From: CG2-30-58-95 sp964618215
GTDB lineage: Bacteria > Chloroflexota > Anaerolineae > Anaerolineales > Villigracilaceae
NCBI GenBank assembly: GCA_964618215.1
Contig: CAZTZE010000008.1
Coordinates: forward strand, 37,636-101,635
Direction of reading: 5' to 3'
DNA: 64,000 nucleotides
A model generated the notes under the pieces. The model saw only the letters and a program-made list of their open reading frames with translations. It made no database searches and was not told the DNA's origin. The stretch's first letter is position 1; the number at the start of each line of letters is the position of its first letter. The translations under genes and the position numbers were made by a program. This document shows, one piece after another, positions 43,029 through 51,950 of the stretch.

Positions 43029-44085
43029 CGTTCTCACGTTCGAACGTTCAAACGTTGAAACGTTGTGGGTGGGCGGAGAAGGTGGCATGGAGGCCGCGCT
43101 GGTTCAGCGCGCCGGCATCCCTTTCGAGGCCATTCCGGCGGCTGGCGTGCATGGCGTCGGCCTCAAACAACTGCCCCGCAATCTCTGGCGCTTGCTGCGC
43201 GGCTATTTTGCGGCGCGCCGCATCCTGCGCCAGTTCAAACCAGACGCGCTCTTTTTCACCGGCGGTTACGTCGCCGTCCCAATGGCGTTGGCCGCTCGCC
43301 ACATCCCGACCTTGCTCTTCGTGCCGGATATCGAGCCGGGACTGGCGCTAAAAGCCCTCGCCCATTTCGCGGATTGCATCGCCCTCAGCGCGGAGGCCTC
43401 CCGAAAATATTTCTCCCGCCGGGCGGAGACCGTTGTCACCGGTTATCCGACCCGGGCTGACCTTCTCGGCTGGACAAAAGAACAGGCGCGGCAGAATTTG
43501 GGCCTCGAGCATGACCATCCGGTTCTATTGGTCTTCGGCGGGAGCAAGGGCGCACGCTCGCTCAACAATGCCCTGCTCGAAAACCTGCCGGCCCTCCTGG
43601 AGCTGGCGCAAGTTGTCCACCTCAGCGGTGAGTTGGACTGGCCGAATGTCGAGGCGACGCGCAAGCACCTTTCCAAAAGACAAGCCGCCCGCTACCATGC
43701 CTTCCCCTACCTGCACGAGGAGATGGGGGCGGCACTGGCAGCCGCCGATCTTGTCGTCGCGCGTGCCGGGGCTTCCACCTTGGGTGAATTCCCGCTTTTT
43801 GGACTGCCAGCCATCCTGGTGCCTTATCCACACGCATGGCGTTACCAAAAGGTCAATGCCGAATACCTGGCCGGGCGCGGCGCGGCAGTCATGATCGAAG
43901 AGACGCAATCATGGTCGCGCAATCGGCGACCATTATCCGAGAACCTTTTCGCCACAGTGAACGATTTGCTCAATAACCCCGAAAAACTGGGCTCCATGCG
44001 CGCCGCGATGAGACGTTTATCCCGCCCGCAAGCTGCCGCTGACATTGCTCACCAACTGTCCGACCTGGCCGGGAGGAGGAGATGA
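42964..44085 (+). CDS. murG: Lipid II synthase MurG
   Basis: 373 aa from the GTG at 42964, which has GGAGG 7 bases upstream; the ATG at 42931 lies deeper in ftsW. Motifs LLICAGGTGGGVYPALAV, GGSKGARSLNNALLE and VVARAGASTLGEFPLFGLPA. GT28 family: transfers GlcNAc from UDP-GlcNAc to lipid I. The residues HNVLTFERSNVETLW near 22-36 are coded by an ACGTT repeat. Confidence 0.95.
   Translation: MRLLICAGGTGGGVYPALAVHNVLTFERSNVETLWVGGEGGMEAALVQRAGIPFEAIPAAGVHGVGLKQLPRNLWRLLRGYFAARRILRQFKPDALFFTGGYVAVPMALAARHIPTLLFVPDIEPGLALKALAHFADCIALSAEASRKYFSRRAETVVTGYPTRADLLGWTKEQARQNLGLEHDHPVLLVFGGSKGARSLNNALLENLPALLELAQVVHLSGELDWPNVEATRKHLSKRQAARYHAFPYLHEEMGAALAAADLVVARAGASTLGEFPLFGLPAILVPYPHAWRYQKVNAEYLAGRGAAVMIEETQSWSRNRRPLSENLFATVNDLLNNPEKLGSMRAAMRRLSRPQAAADIAHQLSDLAGRRR
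43028..43065. repeat. AACGTTC-type array in murG
   Basis: Five ACGTT cores spaced 7-8 bases (AACGTTCTC, ACGTTCGA, ACGTTCAA, ACGTTGAA, ACGTTG). Length of the protein is close to normal, so the array seems to have replaced rather than added residues. Confidence 0.7.
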
Positions 44086-44089
44086 GATC

Positions 44090-44620
44090 GTGATCAATCT
44101 AACCATCGTCTTCTACATGTACGTCGCCCTGTTTGGTTTAATCGGTGCGATGCGCGGCTGGGCCAAGGAATTGCTCGTCGTCTTCAGCGTCATCCTGGCG
44201 CTGACCTTCACCACGCTCATCGAACGCTATGTACCCTTCGTGCGGGATGCCATGCCGGGTGATAGCAGCGCTCTTTTCTGGTTGCGCAGCGCTTTGCTGG
44301 TCGTATTGGTCGTTTTCGGCTACCAAACGCCACATATCCAGCGCTTCGCTCCCAAAATGAAGAGCGAAAAGTTGCAGGATATCCTGCTGGGCATATTCCT
44401 GGGCGCGATAAATGGCTATCTTATCTTCGGTACGCTGCTGTTCTACATGTCTGAAGCAAAATTCCCGTTCGGAATCATCACCCCCCCTGTGGCTGGAACG
44501 CCCATGGGGCAGGCCGCGCTGGATCTGCTCGAAATCTTGCCACCCCGCTTGCTGGGCGTCCCAGCCATTTACTTCGCCGTCGTGCTGGCATTCGTCTTCG
44601 TCATCGTGGTCTTTATTTAG
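44090..44620 (+). CDS. CvpA-like membrane protein in the dcw cluster
   Basis: 176 aa from a GTG at 44090, with GGAGGAG just upstream in the end of murG. Four to five TM helices: VFYMYVALFGLIGAMRGWAKE, FSVILALTFTTLI, ALLVVLVVFGY, LLGIFLGAINGYLIFGTLLF and the C-terminal FAVVLAFVFVIVVFI. The 'GAMRGWAKELLVVFSVILAL' pattern resembles the CvpA family (colicin V production, envelope homeostasis). Its place between murG and murC suggests a wall- or envelope-linked role (inference). Confidence 0.65.
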   Translation: MINLTIVFYMYVALFGLIGAMRGWAKELLVVFSVILALTFTTLIERYVPFVRDAMPGDSSALFWLRSALLVVLVVFGYQTPHIQRFAPKMKSEKLQDILLGIFLGAINGYLIFGTLLFYMSEAKFPFGIITPPVAGTPMGQAALDLLEILPPRLLGVPAIYFAVVLAFVFVIVVFI

Positions 44621-44622
44621 CA

Positions 44623-46062
44623 ATGAAACACATTCGCTTTGCTCAGTGCAGGCACATTCACTTGATCGGCATCGGTGGAAGCGGACTATCCGCCATCGCG
44701 CGTCTCCTGAAGGAAATGGGATACACGCTGAGCGGATCTGACCGCGCCGAGACGCCGTTCGTTACGGACCTCCGGCTGGCTGGCGTGACCATCAGCATTG
44801 GACATCGCCCGGAGAACATCGCTGGCGCCGACCTGGTAGTGCGCTCCTCGGCCATCTCAGACGACAACCCGGAGGTGCTCGCCGCGCAGGCGGCCGGCAT
44901 CCCGGTGCTAAAGAGGTCCGATTTTCTCGGCGACCTAATGACCGGCAAGACCGGCATCGCCGTGGCCGGCACACACGGCAAGACCACCACCACTGCCATG
45001 CTGGCCTGGGCGCTCACTACTCTCGGTCAGCAACCCTCCTTCATCGTCGGCGGTGTGCTCAACAATCTGGGCGTCAACGCGCGGGCCGGGAGCGGTAAGA
45101 TCTTTGTCATCGAAGCCGACGAGTATGACCGCATGTTCTTGGGCCTCAAACCGGTCATCGCAGTGGTGACCAACGTCGAACACGATCATCCCGATTGCTA
45201 TCCCACCCCGGCTGACTTTCAGGCCGCCTTTATGGAATTTATTAAACTTCTACCCTCCGATGGCGTTCTGGTCGCCTGCGCCGAGGATGCTGGCGCAAAG
45301 GCTCTGCTCGCCGAAGCCAGGAAGGATGGCAAGAGAACAGTGGCGTATGGCATCAGTGACCAATTACCAGTGAACAGTGATCAGTTATCAGTGAACAGTG
45401 ATCAGTGGGTAGTGGCAAAGAACCTGCACACCAATGAAAGAGGCGGTTTCTCCTTTGAGGCAATCGTCCAACGTCAAACGTCAGTTGTAAATCTCCAGGT
45501 TCCTGGCGAACACAACGTCCGCAACGCACTGGCTGTATTGAGCGTGGTCCACCTGCTCGGCCTGCCACTGGACGCGGCAGCCGAAGCTTTAGGCCAGTTT
45601 ACGGGTACCGGGCGCCGCTTCGAAGTGCGCGGCGAAGCGAACGGGATCATCGTCATTGATGATTACGCCCATCATCCAACTGAAATCCGCGCCACGCTGG
45701 CGGCGGCACGTTCCCGCTATGCCGGGCGTCGCCTCTGGGCAGTCTGGCAGCCACACACCTACTCGCGCACCCAAACCCTGTTCGCCGAATTCTCCCGCGC
45801 CTTCAGCGACGCCGACCAGGTCATCGTCAGCGAAGTATATGCCGCCCGCGAGCAGAGGCAGGATTTTTCCGCCGCACAGGTGGTGAAAGCCATGTCCCAT
45901 CCCTCGGTACAGTTCATTCCGAATTTGCCAGTCATCAGCAATTATCTCCTCTCTCATCTCCGCTCCGGCGACGTTTTGCTGGTGCTCTCCGCCGGGGACG
46001 CCGACCTGGTCAGCACTCAGGTGCTGGCTTCTTTGCAGAAACGCGAGGTCCGCCATGCCTGA
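44623..46062 (+). CDS. murC: UDP-MurNAc:L-Ala ligase MurC
   Basis: 479 aa. HIHLIGIGGSGLSAIARLLK, ATP loop VAGTHGKTTTTAML near residue 110, EADEYDRMFLGLKP, DDYAHHPTEIRATLAAAR and QPHTYSRT. An insert of about 18 residues with a 7-residue period (SDQLPVNSDQLSVNSDQW) lies near residue 245 at the domain boundary and is coded by a heptamer array. Catalyses the first amino-acid addition to UDP-MurNAc. Confidence 0.96.
   Translation: MKHIRFAQCRHIHLIGIGGSGLSAIARLLKEMGYTLSGSDRAETPFVTDLRLAGVTISIGHRPENIAGADLVVRSSAISDDNPEVLAAQAAGIPVLKRSDFLGDLMTGKTGIAVAGTHGKTTTTAMLAWALTTLGQQPSFIVGGVLNNLGVNARAGSGKIFVIEADEYDRMFLGLKPVIAVVTNVEHDHPDCYPTPADFQAAFMEFIKLLPSDGVLVACAEDAGAKALLAEARKDGKRTVAYGISDQLPVNSDQLSVNSDQWVVAKNLHTNERGGFSFEAIVQRQTSVVNLQVPGEHNVRNALAVLSVVHLLGLPLDAAAEALGQFTGTGRRFEVRGEANGIIVIDDYAHHPTEIRATLAAARSRYAGRRLWAVWQPHTYSRTQTLFAEFSRAFSDADQVIVSEVYAAREQRQDFSAAQVVKAMSHPSVQFIPNLPVISNYLLSHLRSGDVLLVLSAGDADLVSTQVLASLQKREVRHA
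45352..45407. repeat. CAGTGAT/GAACAGT heptamers in murC
   Basis: CAGTGAC-CAATTAC-CAGTGAA-CAGTGAT-CAGTTAT-CAGTGAA-CAGTGAT-CAGTG: eight 7-base units. Three heptamers make 21 bases, giving the 7-residue repeat NSDQLSV. The reading frame is intact. Confidence 0.88.
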
Positions 46063-46246
46063 AAAAGGACGTGTCTACGAAGCCCGAGTAATCACCCAGC
46101 TAACACTAAAGACCGCAGCGGATGAGACACCATCCCCCAGAACAGAAAAGAGATGGCAAAGGCCGGCTCAAAAACCGCAAAAATCCAAACAGGAAATGAT
46201 CAGGATCGTTCTGCGTCTGATCGAATATTTTGAAAACTGCGAATAA
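46055..46246 (+). CDS. Small basic ORF between murC and murB
   Basis: 63 aa. Its ATG overlaps the end of murC and its stop lies one base before the murB ATG, the spacing of a translationally coupled gene. The protein is basic and polar in the first 45 residues (KTAADETPSPRTEKRWQRPA, KPQKSKQEM) and ends in an amphipathic helix IRIVLRLIEYFENCE that could touch the membrane. No known family. Real coding status is likely but unproven. Confidence 0.5.
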   Translation: MPEKGRVYEARVITQLTLKTAADETPSPRTEKRWQRPAQKPQKSKQEMIRIVLRLIEYFENCE

Positions 46247-46247
46247 C

Positions 46248-47165
46248 ATGCAACCTGCGACCATCTCCACCCTGCGCGAACTATTCGGCGACCGCCTGCA
46301 AGAGAACGCTCCGCTGACCGGCTACACCTCGGCGCGCATCGGCGGACCAGCGGACGCGCTGATCTTCGTCCGCTCGGCGGATGAGTTGGCCAACGCGGCC
46401 GGCCGGCTTTGGGAGATGGAGCTGCCTTTCATCATCCTGGGCGGCGGCTCGAACCTGCTGGTCGGCGATAAGGGTCTGCGCGGGGTTGTGCTAATCAACC
46501 GGGCGCGGCTGGTGCGCTTCGACACACAAGCCGAGCGGCCCAGCGTGCGGGCTGAATCCGGCGCCACGCTCAACGACATCGCCCAACGGGCTGCGCGCCT
46601 GGGATTGAGCGGCATGGAATGGGCGGCTACTGTCCCTGGCAGCCTCGGCGGGGCGGTCTACAGTAACGCCGGGGCATTCGACGGCGATATCGCCGGGAAC
46701 CTGATCTCAGCCGAACTCCTGCACCGCCAGCGCGGACGCCAGCTCTGGCCGGTTGAGAAAATGGCTTACAGCTACCGGAGCAGCCTGCTGAAGCGTGAAC
46801 GCCAGCCGGTAATCATCCTGGCAGCCACGTTGGAATTGGAAAAAGGTGAACCGCGCCCGATCCAGGACAAGATGGCGCAGCTTTCCGCACGCCGACGCAG
46901 CACGCAACCGCCGGGCGCGAGCATGGGTTCGATGTTCAAAAACCCGCCGGGTGATTTCGCCGGCCGCTTGATCGAGGCAGCCGGTCTGAAGGGAAAACGG
47001 ATCGGCAATGCTGAGATCAGCCCCATCCATGCCAATTTCTTTATCAATCATGGGCAGACGAGCGCGAAAGATGTAAAAGCGCTGATTGATCTAGCCGGGA
47101 AGACGGTTGAGGAAAAGTTTGGTGTCCGGCTTGAATTGGAGATTGAGTTGGTTGGTGAATGGTAA
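46248..47165 (+). CDS. murB: UDP-N-acetylenolpyruvoylglucosamine reductase MurB
   Basis: 305 aa from the ATG at 46248; the upstream TTG start overlaps the small ORF. FAD-binding PCMH fold: LGGGSNLLVGDKGLRG, GMEWAATVPGSLGGAVYSNA and NAEISPIHANFFINHGQTSA, with the catalytic Ser in GASMGSMFKNPPG. Reduces UDP-GlcNAc-enolpyruvate to UDP-MurNAc. Confidence 0.95.
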   Translation: MQPATISTLRELFGDRLQENAPLTGYTSARIGGPADALIFVRSADELANAAGRLWEMELPFIILGGGSNLLVGDKGLRGVVLINRARLVRFDTQAERPSVRAESGATLNDIAQRAARLGLSGMEWAATVPGSLGGAVYSNAGAFDGDIAGNLISAELLHRQRGRQLWPVEKMAYSYRSSLLKRERQPVIILAATLELEKGEPRPIQDKMAQLSARRRSTQPPGASMGSMFKNPPGDFAGRLIEAAGLKGKRIGNAEISPIHANFFINHGQTSAKDVKALIDLAGKTVEEKFGVRLELEIELVGEW

Positions 47166-47200
47166 GTAGAGATTCGAGATTAGAGAGTAGAGAGTAGTCA
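47163..47200. repeat. GAGAGTA heptamers between murB and ddl
   Basis: AAGTAGA-GATTCGAGATTA-GAGAGTA-GAGAGTA directly after the murB stop and ahead of the ddl start. Same family as 57681-57718 and 60745-60845. It leaves ddl without a clear ribosome-binding site. Confidence 0.65.
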
Positions 47201-47202
47201 CG

Positions 47203-48336
47203 ATGAAGACGACTGACGCCACCCGTAAACTGAAGATTGCCGTGTTATTCGGCGGACGCTCCGGCGAGCATGAAATTTCGCTGGCTTCGGCGCGCTCGAT
47301 TTTGGCCGTGCTCGACCCGCAGAAATATGAGGTCATTCAAGTCGGCATCACGCACGAGGGCGCATGGCTGACCGGCGCGAAAACCCGTGACTTGCTGGAA
47401 AAAGGCGAAACCACCAGTCTGACGCCCTGCACCCTCCTGCCCGACCCCTCCAAGCCCGGCCTGTACGCTTTACGTTTTACGGATCACGGCACAGTCCTGG
47501 AACACATCACCGATATTGATGTCGTCTTCCCCGTCCTGCACGGAACTTTCGGCGAGGACGGCACGCTGCAAGGCCTGCTGGAGATGGCCGACCTGGCTTA
47601 CGTTAGCGCGGGCGTGACCGGTTCCTCGGTCGGCATGGACAAAGGCGTCTTCAAAGATGTGATGCGCGCCAACGGCATCCCGGTGGTCGAAGCGATCATC
47701 CTCCTGCGCAGCGAGATCGAGAAAGACATCCAAAACGCCATCCGCAAGGCAGAGGCCGTGGCAGCCTACCCGTTGTTCGTCAAGCCAGCCAATCTCGGAT
47801 CATCGGTCGGGATCACCAAATGCAACAGCCGCGCCGACCTGGCCGAGGGCCTGCTCGAAGCCGCCGCTTACGACCGGCGCGTGCTGGTCGAGCGCGGCGT
47901 GAATGGACGCGAGATCGAGGTCAGCGTGCTGGGCAACGACGACCCACAGGCCTCCGTCGCGGGCGAGGTGCAGCCCAGTCGCGAGTTCTATTCTTATGAG
48001 TCCAAGTATATAGACGGCACCTCCGCGCTGCTCATCCCGGCCAGCCTGCCGGCCGAGACCGCCGAGAAAATCCGCAGCCTGGCCGTGAAAGCCTTCACAG
48101 CCATAGATTGCGCAGGTATGGCGCGCGTGGATTTCTTCCTCGAAAATGGGACCGGCGAGGTTTACTTGAACGAGATCAATACCCTGCCCGGCTTTACCAG
48201 CATCAGCATGTATCCCAAGCTTTGGGAAGCCAGCGGGTTGCCCTACACCAAACTGGTTGATCGCTTGATCGAACTGGCGCTCGAGCGCAAAGCCGAACGC
48301 GACCGCACCGAGCGTCGCTTCCGGAGAACCACATGA
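47203..48336 (+). CDS. ddl: D-alanine:D-alanine ligase
   Basis: 377 aa. N-terminal LFGGRSGEHEISLASARS, FPVLHGTFGEDGTLQG, an ATP-grasp domain with VKPANLGSSVGI and EINTLPGFTSISMYPKLWE. The residues match the D-Ala-D-Ala rather than D-Ala-D-Lac type. Supplies the substrate of MurF. Ends in a basic tail (KAERDRTERRFRRTT) and overlaps ftsQ by 4 bases. Confidence 0.95.
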   Translation: MKTTDATRKLKIAVLFGGRSGEHEISLASARSILAVLDPQKYEVIQVGITHEGAWLTGAKTRDLLEKGETTSLTPCTLLPDPSKPGLYALRFTDHGTVLEHITDIDVVFPVLHGTFGEDGTLQGLLEMADLAYVSAGVTGSSVGMDKGVFKDVMRANGIPVVEAIILLRSEIEKDIQNAIRKAEAVAAYPLFVKPANLGSSVGITKCNSRADLAEGLLEAAAYDRRVLVERGVNGREIEVSVLGNDDPQASVAGEVQPSREFYSYESKYIDGTSALLIPASLPAETAEKIRSLAVKAFTAIDCAGMARVDFFLENGTGEVYLNEINTLPGFTSISMYPKLWEASGLPYTKLVDRLIELALERKAERDRTERRFRRTT

Positions 48337-49373
48337 CCCGCGAGAAACAGAACGCCCCGCGCTCAGAACTCGTCCGCCAGCGCCGGACGCAACAGACCCA
48401 GCAGCGTCTGACGCAGACCCGGAAGACCGTCTATCGCCCGGAGACCGTCTACCTGCCCGTACCGCCTCGTCCGGTAAAACAAACCCGCGCGCCTCAAGGC
48501 AAAGCCACGCGGCCGGCCGCACTGAAAGTGCTTTCAGCAAAGAAATCCCGCCGCCAGCGTTACGACATTGCCTTCAGCATGGGCAGAACGGATGTACGCA
48601 CGCCGGGTATCGCCATTCCGCAATTCGGCACGCGCTGGCTCTCCGGCCTGCTATGCGCGGCGCTGATCTTCATCCTTTACAGCGTGTGGACTTCTGCGAC
48701 TTTCAAGGTGAGCGGAGCCGAGATCAGCGGCAACCAGCGCCTGGGCGAGACCGAGATCAATGCCGCCCTGCGGGTCATCGGGCAGCCCATCTTCGTGGCC
48801 ATCCCGGCAAAGATGACGGAAAACCTGTTGTCCGACTACCCGGATCTATCCAGCGTGGATGTGCATGTCGCTTTCCCAAACCGGATCATCGTCAACGTGA
48901 TCGAGCGCACGCCGCTCATCGCCTGGTACCAGGACGGGAAGATGGCCTGGATTGACGCCCAGGGCATGGCCTTTTCGCCGCGCGGCCAGGCCGGGAACTT
49001 GATCAGCGTCGTCGCAAACGGCGACCCCCCAACGGGGGGCAGCCCGCCTCCAGTCCAGGTTGACCCCCAAAATGCGGGGGCTGGCCCGGCGCAGGACTTC
49101 AGCCAGAAGCCTCCTTTTCTAGATCCGGCCATGGTCCAGGTGATAACCGTCCTGTATCCATACGTACCCGGTGGAGCATCCTTGCTTTATGACACGCAAT
49201 TCGGCCTGGGCTGGCAGGATATGCGCGGCTGGCAGGTTTACTTCGGACAGAACTCGGATGACATTCCGTTGAAACTAAATGTATATCAGGCTATTGTAGA
49301 TAGACTCACCAACCAGGGTATCCAGCCTGCGCTGATCAGTATGGAATATCTGGATGCCCCATTCTTTCGATGA
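48333..49373 (+). CDS. ftsQ: FtsQ/DivIB-type division protein
   Basis: 346 aa. A long basic cytoplasmic part (1-100, QRRTQQTQQRLTQTRKTVYR), one TM helix (about 107-125), a POTRA domain (FKVSGAEISGNQRLGETEIN) and the FtsQ domain (PNRIIVNVIERTPLIAWYQ). A Gly/Pro-rich stretch (GDPPTGGSPPPVQVDPQNAG, about 230-250) breaks the domain and may be repeat-derived. Part of the FtsQLB division complex. Confidence 0.9.
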   Translation: MTREKQNAPRSELVRQRRTQQTQQRLTQTRKTVYRPETVYLPVPPRPVKQTRAPQGKATRPAALKVLSAKKSRRQRYDIAFSMGRTDVRTPGIAIPQFGTRWLSGLLCAALIFILYSVWTSATFKVSGAEISGNQRLGETEINAALRVIGQPIFVAIPAKMTENLLSDYPDLSSVDVHVAFPNRIIVNVIERTPLIAWYQDGKMAWIDAQGMAFSPRGQAGNLISVVANGDPPTGGSPPPVQVDPQNAGAGPAQDFSQKPPFLDPAMVQVITVLYPYVPGGASLLYDTQFGLGWQDMRGWQVYFGQNSDDIPLKLNVYQAIVDRLTNQGIQPALISMEYLDAPFFR

Positions 49374-49385
49374 AGCAGTGAAACT

Positions 49386-50624
49386 ATGGACGAAATTGTT
49401 GTCGGGATTGACGTAGGCACCACAAAAGTCTGCACCCTGGTCGGGCGGGTGGAAGAAGAAGCCATCCGCATCCTGGGTGTGGGCATCGAGCCTTCGGAAG
49501 GCATTCGCAAGGGTGTGATCGTAGACCTGGCGACTGCCGCGCAGGCGATAACCCGTTCGGTGAAGAAGGCCGAACAAACATCCGGTGTGGAGATCAACGC
49601 CGCGCTGGTCAGCCTGGCCGGGGCGCACGTCTCCTCGATCAACAGCCGTGGCGTGGTGGGCGTTGCGGGTGAGGTGATTGACGAATACGACGTGGCGCGC
49701 GCCCTGGATTCCGCCCGGGCTGTGGCCATCCCGCACAACCGTGAGATCATCCATATCATTCAGCGCGGCTTCGTGGTGGATGGTCAAGACGGAATCCAGC
49801 AGCCGATCGGGATGCACGGTTTCCGGCTGGAAGTGGAGGCGCACATCATCACCGCCGCGGCGGCCACAGTCGAGAACCTGCGCCAGTGCGTCGGCGCGGC
49901 AAACGTGGAAGTGTTGCAGTTCGTGCTCAATCCGCTGGCCTCCGGCGACGTGGTGCTGACCGATACCGAGCGCCAGATGGGCGTGGTGGTCTGTGACATC
50001 GGCGGCGGAACCACCGACCTGGCCATGTACGTGGACGACAATATCTGGCACACCATGGTGCTGGCCGTCGGTGGCAACCATATTACCGCGGACATCGCGC
50101 ATGGCTTGCGCATGCCCACCCCGCAGGCCGAGGATATCAAAAAACAATACGGTTACGCTCTGAAATCGGGGGTTGGCAGCGAAGAACATTTCACTGTCCA
50201 CCCCTTCGGAGAAGAACAGCCGGTGCAGGTCAATCGCCGGGAGCTGGCGCACATCATCGAGGCGCGGGTGGAAGAGATCTTCCTAATGGCTTTGCAGGAG
50301 ATCAAACGCTCCGGCTACGACGGTCTGCTCCCGGCCGGCATGGTGCTGACAGGTGGGTCGAGCGACCTGCCCGGCATCCGGCAACTGGCCAGCCAGGTGC
50401 TGGGGCTTCCCGTACGCACCGCCAAGCCAGACAAATTGGTCGGCTTGGTGGATAAGCTATCATCACCGGCATATTCCACCAGCGTCGGTCTGCTGCAATG
50501 GGCAGCCGCGATGCAGGATGAGGAGATGCCTTCACGGCGCGATCGCTCGCGCTACCGCCCGAAAGGAGAGAGTCGTATGAATATGGAACCTGTAAGAGAA
50601 TGGTTCAAACGGCTACTCCCATAG
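49386..50624 (+). CDS. ftsA: Cell division protein FtsA
   Basis: 412 aa. Actin-like fold: VVGIDVGTTKVCTLVG (phosphate 1), the SHS2/1C domain (AALVSLAGAHVSSINSRGVV), VCDIGGGTTDLAMYVDDNI (phosphate 2) and VLTGGSSDLPGI (adenosine). A C-terminal amphipathic helix (PVREWFKRLLP) binds the membrane. Tethers FtsZ to the membrane. Confidence 0.96.
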   Translation: MDEIVVGIDVGTTKVCTLVGRVEEEAIRILGVGIEPSEGIRKGVIVDLATAAQAITRSVKKAEQTSGVEINAALVSLAGAHVSSINSRGVVGVAGEVIDEYDVARALDSARAVAIPHNREIIHIIQRGFVVDGQDGIQQPIGMHGFRLEVEAHIITAAAATVENLRQCVGAANVEVLQFVLNPLASGDVVLTDTERQMGVVVCDIGGGTTDLAMYVDDNIWHTMVLAVGGNHITADIAHGLRMPTPQAEDIKKQYGYALKSGVGSEEHFTVHPFGEEQPVQVNRRELAHIIEARVEEIFLMALQEIKRSGYDGLLPAGMVLTGGSSDLPGIRQLASQVLGLPVRTAKPDKLVGLVDKLSSPAYSTSVGLLQWAAAMQDEEMPSRRDRSRYRPKGESRMNMEPVREWFKRLLP

Positions 50625-50625
50625 C

Positions 50626-50668
50626 GCTGCCTCCCCCCGCAGGGGGCCTGCTCGGCAGCCGCAACCAA
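50626..50668 (+). promoter_or_regulatory. Hairpin between ftsA and ftsZ
   Basis: GCTGCC (50626-50631) pairs with GGCAGC (50654-50659), and inside it CCCCC (50634-50638) with GGGGG (50642-50646). CCGCAACCAAAA follows, the linker motif of the palindromes at 4905 and 63938. It may tune FtsA-to-FtsZ ratio by attenuation or processing. The ftsZ start then has its own AGGAG. Confidence 0.5.
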
Positions 50669-50718
50669 AAACAGATCCTCATCCACATCATTTTCGGTAT
50701 TCAATCAGGAGAAACAAC

Positions 50719-51879
50719 ATGGACGTAAAACATAATCAAGCTGAGACATTCGCCCGCATCAAGGTTATCGGCGTAGGCGGCGGCGGCTGCAATGCCGTCA
50801 ACCGGATGATCGAGGAGGGTATCCAGGGCGTGGAATTCATCGCCATCAATACCGACGGCCAGGCGCTGCTCCTTTCCAAGGCCCCAATGCGCGTCCGCCT
50901 GGGCGAAAAATTAACCCGCGGCCTGGGCGCAGGCGGTGATCCTGAGGTCGGGCGCAAGGCAGCCGAAGAATCGGCCGATGACTTGTACAATGTCCTGAAA
51001 GGCGCAGACATGGTCTTCGTCACGGCCGGACTGGGCGGCGGCACCGGGACGGGCGCGGCGCCAATCGTGGCGCAGATCGCCCGCGAAAGCGGCGCGCTGA
51101 CCCTGGGCATTGTCACCCGCCCATTCACCTTTGAGGGCGGCAAGCGCATGGCTTCGGCGGAAGCTGGCATGGCCAAGCTCAAGGAACATGCTGACACACT
51201 CATCGTCATCCCCAACGACCGCCTGCTCCAGATCGTGGACAAGCGCGCCAGCCTGCAGGACTCCTTCAAACTGGCTGATGACGTCCTGCGCCAGGGCATC
51301 CAGGGCATCTCGGAACTGATCACCGTACCCGGCCTGATCAACCTGGACTTCGCGGATGTGCGCGCCATCATGTCTGAGGGCGGCGCGGCGCTGATGGCGG
51401 TCGGCAAAGCCTCCGGCGAGGATCGCGCCAAAGTAGCCGCTGAACAAGCCATTTTCAGTAAACTGCTCGATATCACCATTGACGGGGCGCGCGGTGTGCT
51501 CTTCAACGTGACCGGCGGTGCGACGATGACCCTCTTCGAGGTCAACCAGGCCGCCGCGCTCATCCGTGAAACGGCGCACCCGGACGTGAACATGATCTTC
51601 GGCGCAGTCATTGACCCGAACATGACTGACGAAATCCGCATTACGGTCATCGCCACCGGCTTCGAGCGCACCGGCATGCCGCGCCGCATCACCACGACAA
51701 CGAATGCTTCGCTCTCCCGCCCGGGGACCCGCATGGAAGCCCGCCCCGCGGCCGGCCGTCAGATGGAATCCGTCAGCGTGGAAGCGAATCATGGCCCGGC
51801 CAACAACGGCGAATTCTGGCCGCAGACATTCAAAACGGAGGATCTGGATATCCCGACCTTTTTGAGAAACCGCAAGTAA
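50719..51879 (+). CDS. ftsZ: Cell division GTPase FtsZ
   Basis: 386 aa. Tubulin fold with the GTP loop GGGTGTGAAP at residues 107-116, the N-terminal GGGGCNAVNRMIEEG and the synergy region with NMTDEIRITVIATGF. The C-terminal peptide DLDIPTFLRNRK is the conserved tail that binds FtsA. AGGAGAAACAAC lies before the ATG. Last gene of the cluster. Confidence 0.98.
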   Translation: MDVKHNQAETFARIKVIGVGGGGCNAVNRMIEEGIQGVEFIAINTDGQALLLSKAPMRVRLGEKLTRGLGAGGDPEVGRKAAEESADDLYNVLKGADMVFVTAGLGGGTGTGAAPIVAQIARESGALTLGIVTRPFTFEGGKRMASAEAGMAKLKEHADTLIVIPNDRLLQIVDKRASLQDSFKLADDVLRQGIQGISELITVPGLINLDFADVRAIMSEGGAALMAVGKASGEDRAKVAAEQAIFSKLLDITIDGARGVLFNVTGGATMTLFEVNQAAALIRETAHPDVNMIFGAVIDPNMTDEIRITVIATGFERTGMPRRITTTTNASLSRPGTRMEARPAAGRQMESVSVEANHGPANNGEFWPQTFKTEDLDIPTFLRNRK

Positions 51880-51903
51880 ACCGTGGGCGCGGCATACGAA
51901 TAT

Positions 51904-51930
51904 CCTCCCGCAGGCAAAACCTGCGGGAGG
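51904..51930. terminator. Stem-loop after ftsZ
   Basis: Perfect 11-base stem CCTCCCGCAGG / CCTGCGGGAGG with loop CAAAA, followed by ATTGATTTAG. It separates ftsZ from the convergent toxin gene. The U-tract is weak. Confidence 0.7.
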
Positions 51931-51950
51931 ATTGATTTAGGGGAAAAGGG

